Positions 43,137 to 51,981 of a stretch of 52,657 bases of DNA are shown piece after piece. The notes under the pieces were generated by a model. The model saw only the letters and a program-made list of their open reading frames with translations, searched no databases and was not told the origin of the DNA. The stretch is from CAZLFQ01 sp964625465 (lineage in GTDB: Bacteria; Pseudomonadota; Alphaproteobacteria; Rickettsiales; Midichloriaceae). Within the stretch, counting starts at the first letter, position 1; each line of letters begins with the position of its first letter. The stretch covers positions 1 to 52,657 of the forward strand of contig CAZVFD010000009.1 in NCBI GenBank assembly GCA_964625465.1, in the 5' to 3' direction. A program made the translations under genes and the position numbers.

Positions 43137-43989
43137 TATTCTCCACTTCTAAATTGCTAAAGATCTGTGTTCGTTTCATATATAATAAGCATGTACCACA
43201 GTAATACAGTCCGTAAAGAAGGTTGTTTGTCATTTCAATTAGTAATGATATAACAAAACTTATTCCAACTTCTCCACCGCCTAAGAGCGCAGAAAATTCT
43301 GTATCAAAATTATAAAATACTTTCGCTAAATAAATGGGCACAATTAGTAGCGAAACTATACTCAAGAAAGTTATGAAGTTTCCTTTACAGCCTTCCATCA
43401 AATCGTTACTTCTTTTCCAAGAGTCAACAAATCCTTTATTCTCAAATATCATTACATACTCAATTAAAAGCATACTCAGCCATACCATTATTCCGGGAAT
43501 TAAAAACATTAGCATACCAGTCATAATTAGGACTGATTTAATTATGATAACAAATAATACTGGCAAAAACTTAGATACAAATATCTTTAATATTGACAGT
43601 ATTTTTTCTGTGCTCGTTCCTTTTGAGGTAGCGGCAATGCTCGAATAAAAAAGATTATTCGTAAGTGTTGTGAAGATTACAAACACCTAATTTATTGCAA
43701 AAATAATCAGCACCGATTTTGCGATTGATTGGATATAGGCAATATTGTTATAAGCAACAGCGACCCAAAAAGATTCCGAATCAAAATTTGCAGTTGAGTT
43801 ATAATGCACAAACCCTGCAAGAAAACATATAATGAAAACATATGGGAGCACTATCAAAGCTGACCTACCAAATATAGCGAATGCAATACCATATATAGCG
43901 GCAAGAGAAGATACGGTCTCCTCTGGAACTTTGTTTTTTTTATTTAATTTTTCGAATTCAGTAAAATCAAAAGAATTATCGAGGCTCAT
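43123..43989 (-). pseudogene. Membrane protein interrupted by an in-frame TAG
   Basis: Reading from ATG 43989, the frame codes 100 residues, meets TAG at 43687-43689, and continues in the same frame (GTG at 43684-43686 onward) for 187 residues to the stop at 43123. The two parts together give a typical six-helix protein of about 288 residues with an N-terminal cytoplasmic region, PYVFIICFLAGFV as the first helix, LIPGIMVWLSMLLIEYVMI and SWKRSNDLMEGCKGN, the pattern of GPDPase_memb-like domains. Neither part alone contains a whole domain. So this is most likely one gene with a premature amber codon, an allele, a sequencing error or read-through. hemA ends 14 bases upstream. Confidence 0.7.
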
Positions 43990-44003
43990 GTCTAATAAAA
44001 ATA

Positions 44004-45212
44004 TTAAGCTGCGACTTTAAGATTAAAAGAATTCATCACTTCTGCAAGAGAATTAACTAAATAATTTGCCATCTCCTCAGTATGCAATGGTGTTGGTGTT
44101 ATTCTTAAGCGCTCTTTGCCGCGAGGAACCGTTGGGAAATTTATATGCTGTACATATATCCCATAATCCTTCAACAGTATTTCTGATATAGACTGGCTTT
44201 TCACAGGATCGCAAATCATTACAGGAATTATATGTGTATCATTGTCTATAAATTCAATTCCCCTATTCCTTAACAACGCTTTTACATAGTTCACAATTTT
44301 TTTATGTGCATCCCTTTCGTTATTTGATGAGCGAATGACTCTAACGCTCGCCAGCGCTGCACTAGAAACTCCAGGTGGAAGCGAGGTTGTAAAAATAAAA
44401 CCAGGGGCATAACTGCGTATCGCGTCTATAAATTCCCTAGAACCCGCAATGTAACCACCAATCACACCAAAGGCCTTAGCTAACGTGCCTTGAAAAATAT
44501 CAATCTTATCTGCCAATCCTAACATATTCGCAATACCAGCCCCTTGCTCGCCGTATAAACCAACGGAATGCACCTCGTCAATATATGTCAGTGCATTATA
44601 TTTTTTTGCAAGGGCGCAAATTTCTTGAACTGGAGCAACATCACCAATCATCGAGTATACAGATTCAAAAATAATTAGCTTTGGGCGATCTAGCGGATAC
44701 TGTTGAAGCAATTCCTCAAGATGCTGCATATCACTATGCTGGAACACAACTTTCTCAGCACGGCCATCCTTAATGCCATGAATCATTGAGGCATGATTTG
44801 ACTCATCAGAAAACATTACAATATCTGGTATTATTTTAGCAATGGTAGATAAAGTTGCTTGGTTAGCTACATAGCCTGAAGTAAAAACCAACGCAGATTC
44901 TTTTCCGTGTAATGAAGCTAATTCCTTTTCCAGCTGTACCATAGGAGAATTGGTACCAGATATATTTCGCGTACCGCCAGATCCAACTCCCATTGCTTTG
45001 GTTGCTTCAATAGAAGCATTAATCACTTGAAGATTTCGGCTCATACCCAAATAATCATTACTACACCAAACTGTAATTTCTTTATTTAATCGCGCACTAA
45101 ATGCAACAGGCAATGAGTTTGGGGAATATTGAAGCTCAGTAAATATACGGTAGCGGCCTTCCAATTTCACTTGGGATACTGCGTCATTAAAAATCTTACT
45201 ATAATCAACCAT
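44004..45212 (-). CDS. hemA: 5-aminolevulinate synthase
   Basis: This PLP enzyme condenses glycine and succinyl-CoA, the first step of haem synthesis in alphaproteobacteria. The 402-residue protein has WCSNDYLGM, GSGGTRNISGT, SDESNHASMIHG, YIDEVHSVGLYG and the PLP lysine Lys246 in QGTLAKAFG. Length is standard. The ATG at 45212 is 9 bases from the preceding terminator, on its own transcript. It leads the minus-strand membrane gene group. Its substrate succinyl-CoA comes from the SucA reaction. Confidence 0.96.
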   Translation of the reverse strand: MVDYSKIFNDAVSQVKLEGRYRIFTELQYSPNSLPVAFSARLNKEITVWCSNDYLGMSRNLQVINASIEATKAMGVGSGGTRNISGTNSPMVQLEKELASLHGKESALVFTSGYVANQATLSTIAKIIPDIVMFSDESNHASMIHGIKDGRAEKVVFQHSDMQHLEELLQQYPLDRPKLIIFESVYSMIGDVAPVQEICALAKKYNALTYIDEVHSVGLYGEQGAGIANMLGLADKIDIFQGTLAKAFGVIGGYIAGSREFIDAIRSYAPGFIFTTSLPPGVSSAALASVRVIRSSNNERDAHKKIVNYVKALLRNRGIEFIDNDTHIIPVMICDPVKSQSISEILLKDYGIYVQHINFPTVPRGKERLRITPTPLHTEEMANYLVNSLAEVMNSFNLKVAA

Positions 45213-45220
45213 TGCTATAC

Positions 45221-45250
45221 AAAAAAATTGGAGCTATAACTAGCTCCAAT
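45221..45250 (-). terminator. Rho-independent terminator
   Basis: On the minus strand a perfect 10-bp stem ATTGGAGCTA/TAGCTCCAAT with a 4-base loop (45227-45250) is followed by seven T (45221-45227). It ends the transcript of the small membrane protein gene upstream of hemA. Confidence 0.9.
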
Positions 45251-45283
45251 TCTATATCAAATTCAACTATATATCACTACAAT

Positions 45284-45556
45284 TTATTTAGAAATTTGCT
45301 TAACAGCTACAATTTCTTTTACCATAATTACCATAGCAACAACTAAAGAAGCCATATAACCATAACAAGGATCTAACATAAGCATTGGCTCAGCATGGGC
45401 TGTATGAACATGACTACCAGCTACAAGTCCTATAATGCTAAGGCCAGACACGATGGCGCTTACTCCAACTCTTGTAAACCTATTACGACCAAAAACCGCC
45501 ACTAAAGCGACAGCTATTAATGGAATAAAATGTAAAAATTCAAATGGACAAACCAT
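45284..45556 (-). CDS. Small three-helix membrane protein
   Basis: The 90-residue protein (MVCPFEFLHF start) has three hydrophobic segments: about 8-24, 33-50 and 66-83, with a histidine-containing loop (SHVHTAHAEP). ATG 45556 has GAGG at 9 bases upstream and is preferred to a TTG at 45571. A terminator follows. No family recognised. Confidence 0.65.
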   Translation of the reverse strand: MVCPFEFLHFIPLIAVALVAVFGRNRFTRVGVSAIVSGLSIIGLVAGSHVHTAHAEPMLMLDPCYGYMASLVVAMVIMVKEIVAVKQISK

Positions 45557-45629
45557 GTCAAAATACCTCAATTGTTTGTAGTATAGATAATTACCTTAAA
45601 CTGCTGAATGTTGCAACAAATAATTTTTC

Positions 45630-45857
45630 CTACCTTTCTGAATACACCCCTACTCTTCTTCTAACTTCTCTTTGTTTCTTAATCTGCTCCTCCCAACTCT
45701 GCTTGCTTGCCCGATCCAGATCAACTTCGCACATGGCAACTTTGCCGCTGATATGAGTTCTTGGGACATCAGAACTCAATGATTGCTGGTTATCATTTAA
45801 TACATCGCCCTTAGCCTGACCAGGCGAGAACATTGCCAAAGCCTCTTCATAAACCAT
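45630..45857 (-). CDS. Small charged hypothetical protein
   Basis: The 75-residue soluble protein starts MVYEEALAMFSP and ends in a basic helix WEEQIKKQREVRRRVG. The very strong ribosome-binding site AAGGAGAT, 7 bases before the ATG at 45857, supports translation. No domain recognised. It is upstream of the small three-helix protein on the same strand. Confidence 0.6.
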   Translation of the reverse strand: MVYEEALAMFSPGQAKGDVLNDNQQSLSSDVPRTHISGKVAMCEVDLDRASKQSWEEQIKKQREVRRRVGVYSER

Positions 45858-46019
45858 ACATATATCTCCTTGAAATTACTATCATTGATCCTACAAATTT
45901 TTCTTCAATTTTAATACACATGTTTACAGATTGGTTTAAAATACCTCACCAACTCCCCAACACCTACAAACCCTAAAAATATAAAAAAACAGCGATATAT
46001 CCCCAATACTTCACAAAAA

Positions 46020-46034
46020 TTAACCGTTTGTTAA
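46020..46034 (+). promoter_or_regulatory. CtrA-like box TTAA-N7-TTAA(C)
   Basis: TTAACCGTTTGTTAA, followed by C, matches the full alphaproteobacterial CtrA consensus TTAA-N7-TTAAC. It is 69 bases before the chosen start of the large ankyrin gene. The remaining 45858-46102 gap shows no other clear feature. Confidence 0.55.
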
Positions 46035-46102
46035 CTGAATTATTATTAATATTTGGGTATTAGTGTGGTAAAACGAATGTTTTGCACAAAAAGGAGATGA
46101 CA

Positions 46103-49100
46103 ATGAACTTGCAAGAATTTAGAGCTTTAGACGAATTTCAAAGATTTGATTTTTTAAATAAACTGGCAGGCAACGATCTTAGAGCTTTTGTTAGGAAATT
46201 GGGTACTGAGCAAGGGGTGTCACCCATGTTAGCAAGAATTGTTACAAGTCCAAATTCAAATGATGCAACAATTAAAAACCAGTTAAAGATCGAATTGAGA
46301 AAACTCGGCCTTACTTTTCAGGAGAGGCAAGCTGATATGCAGCTTGATGTTGCTGAACAACCACAAGAGCAATTTAGTTGGGAAAAAATTAAAAGAGCGC
46401 CGTTCATTGAGCGAAAGCCAACACCTATTGATGAAGCTACCAAAGATGAGTTTTTAAAGCAGTTTTATCAAGGTGAAGTGGTTGATGTTGATACAACAAA
46501 CCCACTCAGCAATATTCAGGCGGTAAGAGCCCAAGTGGAAGCAATTTGCCAAAAAATGGTTGGCTATGGTTTTAGAAATTTTAATGACTTGAAAGATAAG
46601 TTTGCGGATGCTGCATTTAATATTGAAGGTGCAGAACAGCGTCAAAGAGATTTTTCTAACGCTAAGCAGATTAAACAAGTTATGGAGTCAATTCTCTACT
46701 TTGTAGAACATGCCCCAGAGGCTTCTAAGAGAGAGCTTGTTGCAAATTACAAAGACACCCGTTTTGCTTGTGGTGACGGAACTTTGCAAAACTTGATTGA
46801 TATATTTAGCGAAATGCAATTAGGTAAAGCCGATATAGCTTCATATGTAGCATGGGCTAAAAGGCAAGTAGTAATTGGTACTTTATTACCAATGTATCGT
46901 CAGAATTATTTCTATGAAGCAGGCTTATATTATCATCGCGGGAACGAGAGGCATGATATTGACTCTTTAATAAATGCAGTTGCTGATGAATTTGGGTTAG
47001 TGGTTCGTACTAAGCAAGAAGATAGGTTTATTAAAGATGCATCTAGATACAGAGAATTTTTACTGGGTGAATTGAACCGAGTTTTTGCCCAGCCTGCAGT
47101 GCTTCAAAATATTCATGACTTGGTGGCTAATAAAATTTCTTCAAACCTTGAAAATGGCATAGATAAGATACTACCTGTCAAAGACCAGGTGCAAGATTTT
47201 TTAGGTAAACTGGGCGTGGGTGATAAGTATAATTATTTCCATTTGGTGAATTGTAAAGAGAATATACTTAAGGATGGCTTCAAAATGGTTGTAAGGTGGA
47301 TAGTTGTAATTTATAGGCATGAGCAGGGTGTTATGAAGTTATCTAGCATAACAACCGCTTACCAAGCCTTGAAAATTGCTGGTTCACTTAATGCAGAGTA
47401 TAAGCAAGTTGTTACTAGAGAAAATTTCCCAAAAGACGCAGAGAGTAACAAAGGATTTGTTAACTTCATTTTGCTTCAAAATATAGAGTTAGATGAAGCT
47501 CAATTTGGAACTAAAAGCCCAATATTATATTTTGCAAGAAAAAATAAGAATATTTTTGCAGAGTTTAAACTTCCCTTTGTGTACATGCAAAGGCTACTGC
47601 AAGAAGCATCTGCTGAAGACTTGAAAGCTATTGAGATTCCAGCCGATATTGTAAGACCTTCGCTTTTCCATGTGAAAACTCCAGAGCAAATTGATGTCTT
47701 AATTGCTAAGGGTGCTAATTTTCGAGCAATATCTATTAGTGGCGATAATGCTGCACGGGATGCAGAATTAAGAGGAGAAAGAGCAATTGTAGATAAATTT
47801 GCTGAACAAGGAATAGCCCCCATGAATGTTTTTGAAGGCCATGATGATGGTGTTGATCAAAAACGCGAATTGGCCTTAATAAATGGCATTATTGAAAATA
47901 AAGCAATTCTGCAACACATCGAAGATGGGGTTCCTAATATTTCTAGAATTGTTGAGTGTGGCATGGTGCATGCGTTAAGAAAAGCTTTGGAGTTTCCAGA
48001 AGGTAGAAACGCGTTAGAACTAGAAGATGAAGATCATAACTTAGCATTGCACTATGCAGCGCAGCACCCAACCCCAGAATTATTTTTAGAAATTGTAAAA
48101 ACAAGTGAGGGACGTGATTATCTAGAAGATTGGGGCGAAGACGGAACACCGCTNNNNNNNNNNAATGGAGTCAGAGGATGTTGATTTTTTTAATGAGGTT
48201 TTAAAAATAAAAGAAGTAAGTGACCTAGTTAATAACACGCTTAAAAGGAAGGGACGTAGCGCTTATGTTGTGGACATGTATAAAGGTCCTTTCTATAATA
48301 CCTTAAGCTTCTTATTGAAATGCAATATCTCTTTAGATCCAATCCTGAAATACAAAAACAAAGGTATGGTTCAGGATGCTGTGGATAATGATAATTTTGA
48401 AGCGTTCGAAATACTTATGGAGCGTGCAGAACTGCGAAACAGGCTGTTTCAATTAAAGCAGGATTCTATACATAAACTCGATCAGAAAGGTTTACTAAAG
48501 CCATTATTAGAGAAGTATTGGTTAGAGATTTTGGAAGGTATAGACCCAAAAGATATGGCTTGTTTTGCAGAATTCGTTTTAAAGTTTGGTTTGTTAAATC
48601 AACACATAGATGAAAAGCATTCTCATGTATTCTCAAGATTCTTACTGCCGCTACAGTATGTTGATTTTCCAATGACAAAGGATCTTGATCAAGTTATTAG
48701 CTTGATTATGTCTAACAAAAAAGTACAAAATTTGGTTGTTACGGTCAACCCTACCAGCCCTAGTGAGAATGTTTTCAAACGATTAGTAGCAAAGGGTGCT
48801 TCTCAAGCTGCAGAGGCAATACTAAATGATTCTTTTTTAAGAAGAAGCATCTATTTCACAGATATTCAGGGCAATAATTTTCTTCACTGCGTTGAGTGTG
48901 ATGAGAGTGATCTAGGTGTTTACAGTGATTATTGGGAGCATGTAAGTCCAAGACTTCAAATCGATTTTTTTTCTTGCTTAGAAACGATAGGAGATAACCC
49001 GCATTTAAAAGCAGCTTTGCCAAGGCTTCTATCAACCCGAAATGGTCATGGGGACACGCCTTTACAATGCGCTTCACAAGAAATGCCGAGGCTACTTGAA

Positions 49101-49727
49101 ATTTTATTAGATTGGAGTGTGAGGCCTGAGAATGTGCATTCATTGCATATTCTAGACAATGAAGGCCGCACACCTTTTTATAACACTTTACTAGCAAATT
49201 ATGATATAGCAACGATAACAAAGTTTGTTAATGCTGATGCAAGTTTGGTTGAGTCAATTTTTGATCATGTAGACAACGAAAGGGTGAATGTTATTTCGCG
49301 GATACTTGATCAAGAAGGTAACGAAGTTGCGTTTGGAAATGTTTTTGAATTAGTGAAAGATAACCCGATACTAATGAGAAAATTTATTGACTCAGTTGGT
49401 AATGAGTCTGGGTGCTCTGCTCTTGAATATGCAAGGAGGTATAACATGCCTACAATTGTACATGCGATATTAACTTTTGCTCAAGATACAAGCCTTGGTT
49501 TATCGTTGCCTTCAGCTTCATTAGAAACACAGGCCAGCGCCTCTACCTCTTCTATTCAAAGTGGGGGAGATAGTCCAGAAGCCACCGTAAGTATTGCTAC
49601 TCACGTAACTTCTAAAGTTGTAGCAAGAAAATCAAGTGCTTTGAATCACGATGACGATAACGATCATGATGATAAAGTTGACGACCATAAACGTCGCCGC
49701 AAAGGCGAAAGCCCTGATAGGGGTTAA
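46103..49727 (+). CDS. Large ankyrin-repeat protein, NLS-like tail, split by N-gap
   Basis: One long protein of about 1205 residues. Start at 46103 is fixed by AAGGAG six bases upstream; upstream in-frame codons overlap that site. Residues 1-620 are helical, with no domain I recognise. Ankyrin-like repeats appear near 630-690 (NLALHYAAQHPTPELFLEIV) and again in the last third (DTPLQCASQEMPRLLEILL; EGRTPFYNTLLANYDIATITKF; SALEYARRYNMPTIVHAIL). The Ser/Thr- and Asp-rich end has a basic patch HKRRRKGE. Such proteins in Rickettsiales are often secreted to the host. The 10-N run at 48154-48163 breaks the frame (needs a length of 0 mod 3), but GTPL followed by the next ankyrin helix is continuous. 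Confidence 0.8.
48154..48163. other. Assembly gap (10 N) inside the ankyrin gene
   Basis: The frame continues only if the true length is a multiple of 3, not 10. The run is a placeholder. Confidence 0.9.
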
Positions 49728-49741
49728 TTAATACTATAAAA

Positions 49742-49756
49742 TTAACTCTTTATTAA
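49742..49756 (+). promoter_or_regulatory. CtrA-like box TTAA-N7-TTAA(C)
   Basis: TTAACTCTTTATTAA, followed by CC, matches TTAA-N7-TTAAC. It is 51 bases before the ATG at 49807 of the YopT-like gene. Confidence 0.55.
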
Positions 49757-49806
49757 CCAAATACCCATAAAATATAGACATGTAAGAGCATTGCTACGCA
49801 GGGCAT

Positions 49807-51915
49807 ATGAAGGATGCACCAACAAAGACCATGCAAGATAGCTTCAGAATAATGACTGATATTGATTACCCATTTAAAAAATATCAGCTCAAAGACTGGA
49901 GTTCATTATTCTTCACCCAAGAGAGTATAATAAACACGTTTAAAGATAACGCAATATTCCCTCCTGACATGGCTGTAGCACTATGTTGGGGAATTGGCGT
50001 TGAAACGAAAAGAAGAATTGGCGTGGACGCCAATAACCCACTCACTCCAGAACAAGCGCTTTTAGACACCATCAAAAAGCTTAGGATGGCTTCCAAGATA
50101 GACCCTAATGATAAACAAAAAGTTGATCATATAAGTAGAGTAGCTAAAAGAATATATTCTCAACATATTTACCTGCAAAATTACATCAAAGAAACAATGC
50201 ATGACTACTTGGAAAACGAGCAATTATTTTTGAACGACCCTAAAGAACAAATAAATTTAACAAAAAAATACAATGGCTTCTTACCCCTAGGACTGGTTGC
50301 TGGGGGAAATCAAGCAGGACACTCAATTATAATTGTTCAGTGCGACGAACCAAACTCAGCTAAATTCAGAATGCTAGATACAAATCAAGGCGCTACAGAG
50401 CCATTATCTGCAGATGAAACTATAAAGTTATTGGATGAAACAAAAGCTTATTACAAAAAGCATTATGGCATTGATACACTCACGCTAGATCACTTCATGA
50501 TTGGACCAAAATCTATCGAAGAAATTGAGAATAGAGATAACATAAAACGGGCAGTTGAAGTTGCTAGAAAAAACCCAAACGCAAACAGTAGAAAAACTTT
50601 GGTGCCTTTTGAGAAAATGCAGCAAATTAAAAATATCAAATATCTATTTAACAAAGAGAGCAAACACTTCGCCAAACCAAACCATGTAATTAGGATGCTA
50701 GAAGGCATCTCACCTATAAATCCACATCTAGCAAAAGACTATGACTATCAAACCATGCTGTCTGACTTAACTCCCAATTTATTTAAATACATTGTATTCC
50801 AATACTTAATGGATAAAAAAATAAAGCCAGACATAAAAGCTTTGAATAGACTGAGAAATTTTATAAATGACCCTGTAGCATTTAAAGAAATTGTGGATCA
50901 AATAGAAAGGGAAGACATTCCTCGTATTGAGAGAGTTGTCGAGAGCCGAGATATTGTTTCAACCCCTATATTAATAGCGTACCTAGCAGACAAAATAATA
51001 GAAGGTGAAGAAAGCAATAAAATACCATTCTTTTCAATGACTGCATCAGTTAGAAGAACTACTCCTTTCACTATTGAAGAATGTAGAGAATTACTAAGCT
51101 TAGATTCCAAAAAAGGACACACCTTCGTTATTGAATCAATCTGGAAATTACACAAAGAAAACCCAAGGTTATTTTCAAACCTAACTAAAGCTGTGGATAC
51201 AACTGGGGAAATTGGCAAAATTCAACAAATATTGGCAAGTAATCCAGTTAATATAAACGATTTATTAGTTCAAGATCAAAACGGAAAGTCACCTCTCCAC
51301 CATGCTCTTGAGTTAAGACAAGAGAATTTAGCATTGCGTATTATTAGTTTACTTTCTGATGAACAACTTTCAAATTTAGAAAAATCATCTAACTCTGCTG
51401 ATGACTTTATTTTAATCACAAAAAAAGAAAGCTTACTTCACCTATCAATTACTTCAGGACAAACAAAAGCTGCTGATGCTTTAATTGCCAAAACCCAAGC
51501 TGAACAATTTTTTGTTGGGGATGATAACGGAAAAAATTCGATTGAAGTAGCAATAGAAAATAAAAATGAGAATGCTGCCTTGGGAATGCTTTCTAAATTA
51601 TCTGATAACCAGCTTTCGTCTTTGAGAGATTCGCTATTAAATCTAACCAAACAATTTAACTGTGCGAAAGTTGACGATCATATTAACAAAAGAGTTGTGC
51701 AACCTAGATCTTACTTTCAAAGCGCTTGGTATTATACAACCGCAGTTGCATCTGGTATTGGATACTTAACTAGCACAGCACTATCATCAGGTGCGGTCTC
51801 GAATAAAGGTAGCAATATTATACCTGAAATAACTCAGCTAGCAGACCAGAGCAAGAAGGCATCGCAACAAATCATTCAATCTTCTCCTCCGAACCATGGG
51901 GGTAGATTTAAGTGA
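49807..51915 (+). CDS. Putative YopT-like cysteine protease with ankyrin repeats
   Basis: The 702-residue protein has Cys60 (MAVALCWGIG), His172 (GGNQAGHSIIIVQ) and Asp191 (FRMLDTNQG). The order and spacing (112 and 19) fit the papain-fold C58 protease of Yersinia YopT (spacing 119 and 16), whose blocks are GGVCEALC, SHA and FFDPNFG. The following helix ADETIKLLDETKAYY also fits. Later, ankyrin-like repeats occur near 489-520, 540-570 and 571-600 (NGKSPLHHALELRQENLALR), and a hydrophobic segment near 641-665 may insert in a membrane. It follows the large ankyrin gene and likely acts in a host cell. The protease call rests on the triad and context, not on strong similarity. Confidence 0.65.
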   Translation: MKDAPTKTMQDSFRIMTDIDYPFKKYQLKDWSSLFFTQESIINTFKDNAIFPPDMAVALCWGIGVETKRRIGVDANNPLTPEQALLDTIKKLRMASKIDPNDKQKVDHISRVAKRIYSQHIYLQNYIKETMHDYLENEQLFLNDPKEQINLTKKYNGFLPLGLVAGGNQAGHSIIIVQCDEPNSAKFRMLDTNQGATEPLSADETIKLLDETKAYYKKHYGIDTLTLDHFMIGPKSIEEIENRDNIKRAVEVARKNPNANSRKTLVPFEKMQQIKNIKYLFNKESKHFAKPNHVIRMLEGISPINPHLAKDYDYQTMLSDLTPNLFKYIVFQYLMDKKIKPDIKALNRLRNFINDPVAFKEIVDQIEREDIPRIERVVESRDIVSTPILIAYLADKIIEGEESNKIPFFSMTASVRRTTPFTIEECRELLSLDSKKGHTFVIESIWKLHKENPRLFSNLTKAVDTTGEIGKIQQILASNPVNINDLLVQDQNGKSPLHHALELRQENLALRIISLLSDEQLSNLEKSSNSADDFILITKKESLLHLSITSGQTKAADALIAKTQAEQFFVGDDNGKNSIEVAIENKNENAALGMLSKLSDNQLSSLRDSLLNLTKQFNCAKVDDHINKRVVQPRSYFQSAWYYTTAVASGIGYLTSTALSSGAVSNKGSNIIPEITQLADQSKKASQQIIQSSPPNHGGRFK

Positions 51916-51981
51916 TCTTCTTAATTGCAGTTAGATAATTTCAGTGCTAATTATTTGTCAGTATATTAACTGATATTTACC

